From contig JAPOQD010000194.1 in the NCBI GenBank assembly GCA_026710905.1, forward strand, positions 1 through 35,701: DNA of 35,701 nt, written 5' to 3'. The stretch's first letter is position 1. Each line of letters starts with the position of its first letter. The stretch comes from Halieaceae bacterium. GTDB taxonomy: Bacteria; Pseudomonadota; Gammaproteobacteria; Pseudomonadales; Halieaceae. The position numbers and the translations under genes are program-made. The notes beneath the pieces were generated by a model. The model was not told where the DNA came from. It did not search any database and saw only the letters and a list, made by a program, of their open reading frames with translations. This document shows, piece after piece, positions 15,637-24,346 of the stretch.

Positions 15637-18600
15637 ATGAAACAGGACACTTCTATTTCACTCGACGACAAGTATGCGCTGGACACCACCCGCGCCTACA
15701 TGACCGGTATTGAGGCGCTGGTGCGGCTGCCCATCCTGCAACATCAGCGTGACCTGGAGCGCGGCCTCAACACCGCCGGGTTTATTTCCGGCTACCGGGG
15801 TTCGCCACTCGGCGGTCTTGATCGGGCCATGTGGCGGGCGCGGCGATACCTGGACCAGCACCACATCAAGTTCCAGCCCGGCGTGAATGAAGACCTTGCC
15901 GCCACCGCAGTGTGGGGCAGCCAGCAGGTCGGCTTGTTCGAGGGCGCCAGATATGACGGCGTGTTTGGCATGTGGTACGGCAAGGGCCCGGGGGTCGACC
16001 GCAGCATGGATGCGATCAAACATGCCAACGCTTTCGGCACCTCGCGGTACGGTGGTGTGCTGGCCGTGGCCGGCGACGACCACGCGGCAAAATCCTCAAG
16101 CTTGCCGCACCAGTCCGAGCACATGTTCATCGGCGCCTCCATTCCCGTGTTGTGCCCCGCCAATGTGCAGGAAGTGCTGGACCTGGGCATTTTCGGCTGG
16201 GAGCTATCCCGTTACTGCGGCGCCTGGGTGGCCCTGAAGGCCATTACCGAGAATATGGACTCCGCCATTTCGGCAGAGATCGACCCGGGCCGGGTCAGTA
16301 TCGTGCTGCCCAAGGATTTTCAACTGCCGAAAGACGGCGTACATGCCCGCTGGCCCGATGAGTCCCTGGACCAGGAACGGCGTCTCAACAAATACAAGAT
16401 CTACGCCGCCCGGGAATTCGCCAGGGTGAACCGGCTCAACCGTGTGGTTCTGGACAGCCCGAGGGCTCGCCTGGGCATCGTTACCACGGGCAAAGCCTAC
16501 CTGGACGTGATGCAGGCCCTGGAAGACCTGGGTATCGATGCGGCCAAGGCCTCGGCGATAGGTCTGCGGGTTTTCAAGGTGGGTATGAGTTGGCCGCTGG
16601 ACCCGGTGAGCGCCCATGCTTTCGCCCACGGCCTGGAGGAGATCCTGGTAGTGGAAGAGAAACGTTCGATCCTTGAAGACCAGCTCACCGGCCAACTCTA
16701 TAACTGGCCGGTGGAACGCCGCCCACGGGTGGTCGGGGAGTTCGATGAGCAGGGCCACGACCTGCTGCCCAACCTGGGCGAACTGACTCCGGCCATGGTG
16801 GCCCGTGCCATGGCCGGCCGCATGGGTCGCTTTTACCGGGATGAAAGCATCGACAAGCGCCTCGAATTCTACCGGCGCAAAGAGAGCTCACTGGCGCAAC
16901 CACGGGCGGTGCTGGAGCGCATACCCCACTATTGCTCCGGTTGCCCGCACAGCACCTCAACTCGCATACCTGATGGCAGCCGTGCTCTCGGCGGCATCGG
17001 TTGCCATTACATGGGCACTTGGGAAAAGGGCGATCGCCTGGCGGTAACCTTTTCCCATATGGGCGGCGAGGGAGTGAGTTGGGTTGGGCAAGCCGCCTTT
17101 ACCGATACCCCGCACGTTTTTCAGAATCTCGGGGACGGCACCTATTTTCACTCCGGTCTGCTGGCGATTCGACAGACCATCGCTGCCGGAGTCAATATCA
17201 CTTACAAGATCCTATACAACGACGCCGTTGCCATGACCGGCGGGCAGCCGCTTGACGGTAACCTGACAGTGGCGCAACTCATCCAGCAATTGCGGGGTGA
17301 GGGGGTAAAACGTCTGGCCTTGGTCTCCGATACTCCCGAGCGGCATATCGGTAGCATCGAGGCTTTCGAGGGCTTCAGTCTCAGCCATCGGGATGGATTG
17401 ATCGGTGTTGAGAAAGAACTGCGCGAAACCCCCGGAACCACGGTGCTGATCTACGACCAGACCTGCGCCGCAGAGAAACGCCGCCGCCGTAAAAAGGGGC
17501 TGCTGGAAGATCCCGCAAAACGGGTGCTGATCAACCGGGAAGTGTGTGAAGGCTGTGGGGATTGCAGCATCCAGTCGAATTGCCTGTCGGTGCTCCCGGT
17601 AGAGACCGAGTTGGGGCGCAAGCGCCGTATTGATCAGAGCGCCTGTAACAAGGATTACTCCTGCCTCAAGGGCTTCTGTCCCAGTTTCGTAACCGTGCTG
17701 GGCGGCCGCTTGAAGCGGCACGAGGCCGCCGCAGACGATTTTCCCGCTCTGCCGGAGCCGTTGCTGGCCAGTATTGAGGAACAACCCTGGAATATCGTGG
17801 TGGCAGGTGTGGGCGGCACCGGTGTGCTGACCATTGCCGCGCTGGTTGCCATTGCGGGCCATATTGAAGGCAAGGGTTGCGCCACCATGAACCAGACCGG
17901 ACTGGCCCAGAAATTCGGCGCGGTGGTCAGTCATGTGCGCATCGGCAAGCGCCAGTCCGATATCAATTCGGTGCGTGTTCCCGCTGGTGATGCCGACCTG
18001 CTGCTGGGTTGTGACCTGGTGGTGACGGCTGGCGATGAAGCGCTGGCCAAGGCCAATGTGGAGCGTACCTGGGCAATCGTTAACGACTTCGAATCCGTCA
18101 CCCCGGATTTCATCAGCAACCCCGATCTGGTGTTTCCCGCGGCGGCCATGAAATCCACTATCTCCGAGGAAGTGGGCCCGGGCAAGGTCGACTTTCTCAA
18201 CGCCACTGGTTTGGCCACTGGCCTGTTGGGAGACTCCATCGCCAGCAACCTGTTTCTGCTCGGCTATGCGAGCCAAAAGGGTTTGTTACCGGTTGCTCCC
18301 GAGGCGCTGGATCAGGCGATAGAATTGAACGGTGTGGCGGTTGAACTCAACCGGCAGGCGTTCCTGTGGGGTCGCCGAGCTGTGCTCGACCTGGATGAGG
18401 TGGAAATCAGAGCCAGGCACAAGCCTGCTTTCCAACCCCTGGAAAGCCTTGCAGAGATCATAGCGGATCGCTACCAGCGGCTGGTGGATTATCAGAACCG
18501 CGCCTGGGCCGAGCGCTACCGGGAACAACTGCGCCTGGTCGTAGATGCCGAGGAGCGGCGAGCTCCGCGGGCCGGGCAGCGGTTGAGCAAGGCGGTGGCC

Positions 18601-19119
18601 CGCAACCTGTACCGGTTGATGGCCTACAAGGATGAGTACGAAGTGGCGCGCCTGTACTCCTGCCCGGCTTTCAAGGAGCAGTTGCAAAATGAGTTCGAAG
18701 GCGATTATCGCCTGCAATTTCACCTGGCGCCGCCCCTGCTGGGCAAGCGGGATGCCGATAGCGGATTACCTGTTAAACGAACCCTGGGCGCGTGGGTGCT
18801 GCCGGTATTTTCCCTGCTGGCGAAGTTGCGCTGTTTGCGGGGCACCGCCCTGGACCCGTTCGGTTATATGGCGGAACGGAAACGGGAGCGGCAACTGATC
18901 GTGGACTACGAAATCCTGCTGGCCGAGTTGGCCCAGGGTTTGCGTCAGGAAAATTATGACAGCGCCGTGGAACTGGCCGAACTGCCGGCCCTTGTGCGCG
19001 GTTTCGGGTATGTGAAAGCCCGCAACCTGGAATCCCAAAAGCTGCGCCAGCAGCACCTGCTCAAGGCGTTTCGCAGCGAGGGCGTCAGTGTTGTCAATGT
19101 ATTCGAGTCGGCCGCCTGA
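15637..19119 (+). CDS. Fused indolepyruvate ferredoxin oxidoreductase (IorA-IorB type)
   Basis: The 1160-residue protein is the single-chain form of 2-ketoacid:ferredoxin oxidoreductase. The N-terminal pyruvate-flavodoxin-type domain (ISGYRGSPLGGLDRAMW) is followed by a TPP-binding domain with CSGCPHSTSTR near 430. An iron-sulfur segment follows near 635-685, with cysteines in CEGCGDCSIQSNC and CNKDYSCLKGFC. The gamma-type domain starts near 720 with VVAGVGGTGVLT, and a C-terminal extension follows. The enzyme oxidatively decarboxylates aryl or branched-chain 2-ketoacids to acyl-CoA, reducing ferredoxin. ATG 15637 follows AGGTAG at a short distance and directly adjoins the inverted repeat. 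Leucine dehydrogenase follows after 11 bases, and would supply its ketoacid substrates. Confidence 0.93.
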   Translation: MKQDTSISLDDKYALDTTRAYMTGIEALVRLPILQHQRDLERGLNTAGFISGYRGSPLGGLDRAMWRARRYLDQHHIKFQPGVNEDLAATAVWGSQQVGLFEGARYDGVFGMWYGKGPGVDRSMDAIKHANAFGTSRYGGVLAVAGDDHAAKSSSLPHQSEHMFIGASIPVLCPANVQEVLDLGIFGWELSRYCGAWVALKAITENMDSAISAEIDPGRVSIVLPKDFQLPKDGVHARWPDESLDQERRLNKYKIYAAREFARVNRLNRVVLDSPRARLGIVTTGKAYLDVMQALEDLGIDAAKASAIGLRVFKVGMSWPLDPVSAHAFAHGLEEILVVEEKRSILEDQLTGQLYNWPVERRPRVVGEFDEQGHDLLPNLGELTPAMVARAMAGRMGRFYRDESIDKRLEFYRRKESSLAQPRAVLERIPHYCSGCPHSTSTRIPDGSRALGGIGCHYMGTWEKGDRLAVTFSHMGGEGVSWVGQAAFTDTPHVFQNLGDGTYFHSGLLAIRQTIAAGVNITYKILYNDAVAMTGGQPLDGNLTVAQLIQQLRGEGVKRLALVSDTPERHIGSIEAFEGFSLSHRDGLIGVEKELRETPGTTVLIYDQTCAAEKRRRRKKGLLEDPAKRVLINREVCEGCGDCSIQSNCLSVLPVETELGRKRRIDQSACNKDYSCLKGFCPSFVTVLGGRLKRHEAAADDFPALPEPLLASIEEQPWNIVVAGVGGTGVLTIAALVAIAGHIEGKGCATMNQTGLAQKFGAVVSHVRIGKRQSDINSVRVPAGDADLLLGCDLVVTAGDEALAKANVERTWAIVNDFESVTPDFISNPDLVFPAAAMKSTISEEVGPGKVDFLNATGLATGLLGDSIASNLFLLGYASQKGLLPVAPEALDQAIELNGVAVELNRQAFLWGRRAVLDLDEVEIRARHKPAFQPLESLAEIIADRYQRLVDYQNRAWAERYREQLRLVVDAEERRAPRAGQRLSKAVARNLYRLMAYKDEYEVARLYSCPAFKEQLQNEFEGDYRLQFHLAPPLLGKRDADSGLPVKRTLGAWVLPVFSLLAKLRCLRGTALDPFGYMAERKRERQLIVDYEILLAELAQGLRQENYDSAVELAELPALVRGFGYVKARNLESQKLRQQHLLKAFRSEGVSVVNVFESAA

Positions 19120-19130
19120 GGAGGAAGATC

Positions 19131-20186
19131 ATGTCTGTATACCAACATCCGGATTTTGACCAGCATCAAATGGTGGCATTCAAGCAGGATCGGGCCTCCG
19201 GTCTGCAAGCGATTATCGCTGTCCACGACAACAATCTGGGTACGGCCACCGGCGGTTGCCGCATGTACCCCTACGCAAACGAAGCCGCCGCACTGACCGA
19301 TGTGCTGCGTCTTTCCCGGGGCATGACCTACAAGTCAGCCCTGGCCGGTTTGCCGTTGGGTGGTGGCAAGGCGGTAATCATCGGCGACCCGGCGCGTGAC
19401 AAGACTCGCAGTTTGCTGTTGGCCATGGGTGATTTTGTCGACAGTCTGAACGGCAAATATGTTACGGCGCAGGACAGCGGTACCGACGCGGGTGATTTGG
19501 CGGTCATCGCAGAAAGAACCTCCCACGTCTCGGCTCGGGCCGGCAACCTTGGCGCCGATCCTTCAATCAGCACCGCCCTTGGAGTTTTCGAGGGTATCCG
19601 CGCCGCGGTGAAGTTCCGTTTTGGAACTGATCTGCAAGGGGTAGGCGTTGCCTTGCAAGGGCTTGGTAATGTGGGTTATCGCCTGGCCCGGCTGCTGCGT
19701 GCGGCAGGCGCCGAAGTCTGCGGGGCGGATGTGCGGCAGGACAATGTCGACCGCGCAGTGGCGGAATTGGGTGTGGTGGCGAGGCCCTGGCGGGAAATAC
19801 TCAGCGCCGGGGTGGAGGTGCTGGCGCCTTGTGCTTTGGGCGGTTCCATCTGCGCGGAAAGCCTGGACCGCATCAGCGCCACGGTCATTGCGGGCGCGGC
19901 CAACAATCAACTCGCCACGCCGGACATGGACGCCACACTGTGTGAGCGCGGCATTCTCTACGCTCCCGATTACGTGATCAATGCCGGCGGCATTATCGAT
20001 GTCCACTACCGGGGGCGGGGCATGACCGGTGCGGTCTTGCGGCGTCGGTATGTGGCTCGGATCGGCGCCCGGCTGAGCGAAATCTTCAGCCGGTCAGCCG
20101 CCACAGGCAAACCTACCGGTGAAATCGCCGACCGTATGGCGGAAGCCATCTTCCGCGCCCCGCAGGAGAGCGATCGCGCCGCGTAA
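19131..20186 (+). CDS. Leucine (branched-chain amino acid) dehydrogenase
   Basis: The 351-residue protein belongs to the Glu/Leu/Phe/Val dehydrogenase family. Lys68 (GMTYKSALAG), Lys80 (PLGGGKAVI) and Asp115 (AQDSGTDAGD) occupy the same positions as the catalytic residues of the Bacillus-type leucine dehydrogenase. The Rossmann motif is GLGNVG at 177-182. It reversibly deaminates leucine, valine or isoleucine with NAD to the 2-ketoacids. A strong GGAGGAAG site precedes the ATG. It forms an operon with the upstream IOR, and together they convert branched-chain amino acids to acyl-CoAs. In the 160-base gap downstream I see only a weak TTTGGC...GCCAAA stem and no gene. Confidence 0.93.
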   Translation: MSVYQHPDFDQHQMVAFKQDRASGLQAIIAVHDNNLGTATGGCRMYPYANEAAALTDVLRLSRGMTYKSALAGLPLGGGKAVIIGDPARDKTRSLLLAMGDFVDSLNGKYVTAQDSGTDAGDLAVIAERTSHVSARAGNLGADPSISTALGVFEGIRAAVKFRFGTDLQGVGVALQGLGNVGYRLARLLRAAGAEVCGADVRQDNVDRAVAELGVVARPWREILSAGVEVLAPCALGGSICAESLDRISATVIAGAANNQLATPDMDATLCERGILYAPDYVINAGGIIDVHYRGRGMTGAVLRRRYVARIGARLSEIFSRSAATGKPTGEIADRMAEAIFRAPQESDRAA

Positions 20187-20346
20187 CGAAATTTGGCAAA
20201 AAAAGCGCCAAAGCGGGCGTTTCCGCAGTAAAATCGGCCCAATCCGGCGGGGCGCCGGGCCAGGATGACCGAGAGTCTTCGTCTTTCCGATAAAAGGCCA
20301 AGCAGTTTCCCCGCCGCTTGAACCAGGGTCGAGTGGAGTCCCATCC

Positions 20347-21108
20347 TTGTACAGACAATACTTCGAGCTGATCAGATACCGGGTATTTGTCGATCTGAAA
20401 AGTGAAAGCGCACAGGCTTACCTGGGCATGCTCTGGTGGGTGCTTGAGCCGTTGTTGTACCTGGGCGCCTTCTATCTCATCTTCGAGGTATTCCTGCAGC
20501 GCGGCGGGGAGGGTTTCGTCGGTTTTCTGCTGTGCGGTCTGGTGTTCTGGCGCTGGTTTGACGCCACCATCAAGCGGGCGTCCGCTTCCATTCAGAACTC
20601 GATCGGTATTATCAACCAGGCCTATTTGCCGAAATGGGTATTCCCGGCCACCGAAGTGGCTTCGGGTACCGCCAGGTTCGTATTCGTGCTGGCCCTGTTT
20701 CTGCTGTTTTGTGTTTTCTATCTTGGTCAGGTATCCAGCGTATGGCTGTCTATCTCCTTTCTGTTACTGGTTCAGCTACTGTTGATTTGCGGGGTCTCCT
20801 TTACGCTCGCGGCGATTGTGCCGTTTTTTCCCGATCTCCGGAAAATCATCGATAACACGATGATGCTGTTGTTTTACATGAGTGGCATATTCTTTGATAT
20901 CGACAAGCTCAATGATGAACTGAAATTCTGGTTATTCCTGAACCCCATGGCGGTTCTCATTCAGCAATATCGGATGGTGTTGCTGCAGCAGGAATTGCCG
21001 GCCTGGCAGGCATTGATGTATATCCTGTTTCTTTCCCTGGTGTTTTTTGTCGTGGGTCTGGTGATCTGCCACAAACTTGACAAGCGGTATGTACGGGTAA
21101 TCAATTGA
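20347..21108 (+). CDS. wzm: ABC-2 type polysaccharide exporter, permease subunit
   Basis: The 253-residue protein has about six membrane segments and the layout of Wzm/KpsM-type permeases: a short amphipathic N-terminus, the LGMLWWVLEPLLYLGAFYL block, and a last segment near MYILFLSLVFFVVGLVICH. It would form the membrane channel that exports a lipid-linked glycan across the inner membrane. The start is TTG at 20347, supported by GGAG eight bases upstream; no ATG gives a complete N-terminus. The ATPase gene follows after 30 bases. Confidence 0.9.
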   Translation: MYRQYFELIRYRVFVDLKSESAQAYLGMLWWVLEPLLYLGAFYLIFEVFLQRGGEGFVGFLLCGLVFWRWFDATIKRASASIQNSIGIINQAYLPKWVFPATEVASGTARFVFVLALFLLFCVFYLGQVSSVWLSISFLLLVQLLLICGVSFTLAAIVPFFPDLRKIIDNTMMLLFYMSGIFFDIDKLNDELKFWLFLNPMAVLIQQYRMVLLQQELPAWQALMYILFLSLVFFVVGLVICHKLDKRYVRVIN

Positions 21109-21138
21109 ACAATAACAACAGATTCCAGGGCGGCTGAC

Positions 21139-22293
21139 ATGAGTGATCAATTGTTGATTCGCATGCAGAATGCCGGCTTGAAATACAACATGAAAACCGC
21201 TGCCGGCAAACGCCGGGAGCACTGGGTGCTGAACAGTATTGATCTCGATATTTTTCGCGGTCAAACCGTCGGCCTGATCGGCAGGAACGGCGCCGGGAAA
21301 AGCTCAATGCTGCGGGTGTTGGCGGGTCTGATTGATGTCGACCGCGGTGTCGTCGAGAACCACGCCGCAAGAACCGTGCTGCTGAGCTTTCAGTTGGGCT
21401 TCAACAACTTGTTGACCGGGCATGAAAATGCCATCTACATGGGCCTGTTACTGGGTATGACCAGGTGGGAAATTGAAAGCAAGCTGGACGAAATTGCAAG
21501 GTTCTCGGAACTGGGTGAAGCGCTGGAGCAGCCGCTGGGCAAGTATTCCTCCGGTATGCGGGCGCGGCTGGGCTTTTCGATCGCCATTCAAGTGGATGCG
21601 GACATCATTCTGATTGACGAAGCCCTGGGTGTCGGCGACCACGCCTTTCGGGAAAAATCCGTGGCGGTAATGAAAGACCTGATCAAATCGGACAAAACCA
21701 TTCTGTTCGTGTCCCATGATCAACAACACGTGAAGGAACTTTGCGACCGGGTGGTATGGCTGGAAAATGGGCGTATCGTGGATGAAGGTACGCCCGACTC
21801 GGTATTTGAGCACTACTACGAGTACGATCATGCTGTAGTCAGCTTGGCGGCAAACCTTGGGGTTACCGAAGCAGAGGTCAGAAGTCACCCCAACAGTGCG
21901 GTTCCGCTGGATTGGCTACGAAAGTTCAGGGGCAACTTGAAATCTCAATGGAATGAAGAAGATGAAATCTACCGTTCCCGAAAAATGTTTGGTCTGCGTA
22001 TCTATCGGCCCGCAAGAACGGTGGTATGCAGTCAGATTGTGGACGAGGAATGTGGCGCCTGCACCTGGGTCGAAAATAGGCGCCAGATCGCCAGGGGTGA
22101 AAGAGTCGAGATTGAGGCCTGTCATGCCGGCTATGTCAAGTTCTCGGAATCCCTGTTGTCGCGGCTGAATCTGACCGAGGCCCAGTATCGGGAGACGGAG
22201 CTTTGTCAGCGCATACTGGACTCGCTGGTGCGGGTGGGAAAGTCGCATATGGCCAGAGCGCCTCGAATATCCGGGCCCCTTGGTGACAGGTGA
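21139..22293 (+). CDS. wzt: ABC polysaccharide exporter, ATP-binding subunit with unusual C-terminal domain
   Basis: The 384-residue protein has a nucleotide-binding domain at residues 1-230. It shows Walker A GRNGAGKSS (48-56), the signature YSSGM (136-140), Walker B IILIDE (156-161) and switch His193. The spacing and the FQLGFNNLLTGHEN block are those of Wzt/TagH/KpsT-type ATPases that power glycan export. Residues about 231-384 form an extra domain that I do not recognise. It lacks an evident beta-rich carbohydrate-binding Wzt_C pattern and includes a Cys-containing stretch (DEECGACTWVENRR) and a helical end. Such tails often recognise the glycan terminus. It partners with the permease just upstream. 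Confidence 0.88.
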   Translation: MSDQLLIRMQNAGLKYNMKTAAGKRREHWVLNSIDLDIFRGQTVGLIGRNGAGKSSMLRVLAGLIDVDRGVVENHAARTVLLSFQLGFNNLLTGHENAIYMGLLLGMTRWEIESKLDEIARFSELGEALEQPLGKYSSGMRARLGFSIAIQVDADIILIDEALGVGDHAFREKSVAVMKDLIKSDKTILFVSHDQQHVKELCDRVVWLENGRIVDEGTPDSVFEHYYEYDHAVVSLAANLGVTEAEVRSHPNSAVPLDWLRKFRGNLKSQWNEEDEIYRSRKMFGLRIYRPARTVVCSQIVDEECGACTWVENRRQIARGERVEIEACHAGYVKFSESLLSRLNLTEAQYRETELCQRILDSLVRVGKSHMARAPRISGPLGDR

Positions 22294-22355
22294 AAGGCCG
22301 TCGAATGTCTGGTCCTGATGGTGTCCCTGGATCGCGTAACCGGTAACGGAGCAGC

Positions 22356-23378
22356 ATGAAAAATTTTCACAATGCCAGCCATCTATTGTCGAATCAGGTC
22401 GGCTTGCAAGCCCGTTTTCGGCAGGATGGTTATCTCTATCTGAAGCAGGTCGTTAGCCGGCAAAAGCTACTGGCGCTGCGTCGGCAAATACTCGGCATTT
22501 GTCAAAAAAACCATTGGCTCAAACCAGGGGAAAAGCTGGATGACGGCATTAGCTGGACCACACCCAAGGTCGAAGGTGAGGACGATTATTTTGCCGTCTA
22601 CGACGAGATCCAGAAACTGGAAACCTTTCATGCCCTGGCCCACGACTTTTCGATCATCCGGGTCATGCATTCCCTGCTCGGGGCATCGGCTTTCCCGCAC
22701 CCCCTGTCGATTTGCCGGCTGGTTTTTCCCGATAGCGAGTTGTGGGCAACGCCGCCGCATCAGGATTACCCCAACAACCAGGGCAGCGAAGATCTTTACG
22801 CGTGCTGGATTCCGTTGTCCGACTGCCCCCGCGAGCAGGGGGCGCTGGAAATATTGGCGGGCTCCCATACCCTGGGGCTGTTGCCCTTGAAATACTCACT
22901 GGGAGCAGGTCATCGCCAGGCAGACCTTGGCGAAGAGGCGGCCGGGTTGGAGTGGACCGGCGGCGACTTTGCCCTGGGTGATATTCTGGTGTTTCACAGC
23001 TTGTCGGTACATCGGTCCCAGCCTAACTCAACGAGGCAACTGCGCTTATCAGTGGATTACCGCTATCAGGCGGAACATCAGCCGCTGACAGAGCGCTGCC
23101 TGCAGCCGCATTTTGGGCGCTTGTCGTGGGAGCAGATTTATCAGGGTTGGCGGAGCTCCGAATTACCGTATTATTGGAGGCAAAAGTCTTTCGAGATTGT
23201 GCCCTGGCGACCGCAGTTACAGGAGCTGCCTGATGAACACCTCGCGGAAGCGGTACGCATGAAGCGGGATTTTGACCAGCAGCGTTTGGCCCTGAAAAAG
23301 AAATATGACCGGCAATCCATGCTTTTGAAAGATACCCGGAAGGAGAGCGAACATGCCGGGGAAAAAACCCGATTCTAA
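22356..23378 (+). CDS. Phytanoyl-CoA dioxygenase (PhyH) family Fe(II)/2-oxoglutarate oxygenase
   Basis: The 340-residue protein has the double-stranded beta-helix metal triad of the PhyH family: His135 and Asp137 in PPHQDYPNNQ, and His219 in SLSVHRSQPN. Arg230 probably binds the 2-oxoglutarate carboxylate. The N-terminal phrase FRQDGYLYLKQVVS is typical. Members hydroxylate small molecules, lipids or sugars. The C-terminus (about 285-340) is charged and probably helical. The gene begins 62 bases after the exporter ATPase and is followed by two further oxygenases, so it probably tailors the exported glycan or its lipid or amino-acid substituents; that role is inferred. Confidence 0.85.
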   Translation: MKNFHNASHLLSNQVGLQARFRQDGYLYLKQVVSRQKLLALRRQILGICQKNHWLKPGEKLDDGISWTTPKVEGEDDYFAVYDEIQKLETFHALAHDFSIIRVMHSLLGASAFPHPLSICRLVFPDSELWATPPHQDYPNNQGSEDLYACWIPLSDCPREQGALEILAGSHTLGLLPLKYSLGAGHRQADLGEEAAGLEWTGGDFALGDILVFHSLSVHRSQPNSTRQLRLSVDYRYQAEHQPLTERCLQPHFGRLSWEQIYQGWRSSELPYYWRQKSFEIVPWRPQLQELPDEHLAEAVRMKRDFDQQRLALKKKYDRQSMLLKDTRKESEHAGEKTRF

Positions 23379-23393
23379 CCAGGAGAATGCTTC

Positions 23394-23480
23394 ATGGGTC
23401 TTTCTTTAGCAGGCGCCTTTTCGCATGTCCAGCAGCAGGGAAATTGTTCTCTGGCCCCGGCTTGTGGAGTCTGCCGGTGA
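23394..23480 (+). CDS. Possible 28-codon leader ORF coupled to the next gene
   Basis: ATG 23394 lies eight bases from a strong AGGAG site (23381-23385) and opens a 28-residue frame beginning MGLSLAGAFSHVQQ. Its TGA (23478-23480) overlaps GTG 23477 of the oxygenase frame in a GTGA arrangement. It could be a translated leader coupling downstream translation, or a chance frame. The peptide has no recognisable domain. Confidence 0.3.
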   Translation: MGLSLAGAFSHVQQQGNCSLAPACGVCR

Positions 23481-24310
23481 AGAAGTGGTTTTCCCGCCGG
23501 GGCACGAAGAATAGCTCGCCAGGGGCTGACGCCGGTCGTGGAGAAGACTATCCGGATCGTTTCCTGCTCGACTATAGCCGGCTGCGCCAAATTGCCCGGG
23601 ACGGCAGGGAGAGTTATCTGGGAGCCGAGCCGTTTCCCCATATTATCATTGAGGATTTGATCAGTTCGGAAACTCTGGATCAGGTGTTGCGCCGTTTCCC
23701 CAATGCGGAAGACCAACTCAACTGGCGCAGAATCCTGGCCAAGAACCCGGCAGGGGAAACGGCCCAGTTCAACAAGCAGGGTTTGCCCAATGTTAGCGAG
23801 ATGGCGCCGGTGATTCGACAATTGGTCTGGGAACTCAATTCCGGCTCGTTTATTCGCAGCCTGGAGATGCTGACCGGTATCAAGAATCTGTTGCCGGACC
23901 CCGCGCTTCGTGGCGGAGGCATTCACCAGATTTTGCCGGGTGGGATTCTCGGTGTACACGCGGATTTTACCCGCCATGTCGACTACGACATGGACCGTCG
24001 GATCAATGTCCTGTTATATCTGAACAGGGACTGGAAGGATGAATACGAAGGGCACCTGGAATTATGGGATCAATCCGTAAGCCGTTGCGTAAAACGGATC
24101 CGTCCCACCGGAGGCCGCTGCGTCATATTCAACACGGATGATGACTCCTTTCACGGTCACCCGAAACCATTGGCCTGCCCCGAGGGCATGACCAGAAAGT
24201 CCATCGCCCTTTACTATTATACGATCGGCCGGTCCGGTAAAACGGTTGCGCCCACCGGGGCCACGGACTGGCAGGTATTGCCGGAAATTACATTGCCGGA
24301 GTTGCAGTAG
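23477..24310 (+). CDS. 2-oxoglutarate/Fe(II) oxygenase (prolyl 4-hydroxylase-like), first of a tandem pair
   Basis: The chosen product has 277 residues. The jelly-roll metal site is His161-x-Asp163 (GVHADF) and His226 (FHGHP), with Arg240 as the probable 2-oxoglutarate ligand. The N-terminal EPFPHIIIEDLIS and the block NVLLYLNRDWKDEYEGHLEL match 2OG-FeII_Oxy proteins found in glycan clusters. The start is uncertain. ATG 23387 in the same frame lies only one base after AGGAG and adds 30 residues absent from the paralogue. GTG 23477 has TGGAG upstream and fits the paralogue's length better. The next gene encodes a clear paralogue. The substrate is unknown; neighbours suggest a glycan or its amino-acid decoration. 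Confidence 0.8.
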   Translation: MKKWFSRRGTKNSSPGADAGRGEDYPDRFLLDYSRLRQIARDGRESYLGAEPFPHIIIEDLISSETLDQVLRRFPNAEDQLNWRRILAKNPAGETAQFNKQGLPNVSEMAPVIRQLVWELNSGSFIRSLEMLTGIKNLLPDPALRGGGIHQILPGGILGVHADFTRHVDYDMDRRINVLLYLNRDWKDEYEGHLELWDQSVSRCVKRIRPTGGRCVIFNTDDDSFHGHPKPLACPEGMTRKSIALYYYTIGRSGKTVAPTGATDWQVLPEITLPELQ

Positions 24311-24346
24311 TTCTGCATTTACCTGAAATCAAGGGTTGCTCAAGAC

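Noticed and set aside
17212-18276. Minus-strand open frame of 354 codons opposite the IOR gene
   Set aside because: Antisense to a confident coding region, His/Gln-rich, no domain, no ribosome binding site of note.
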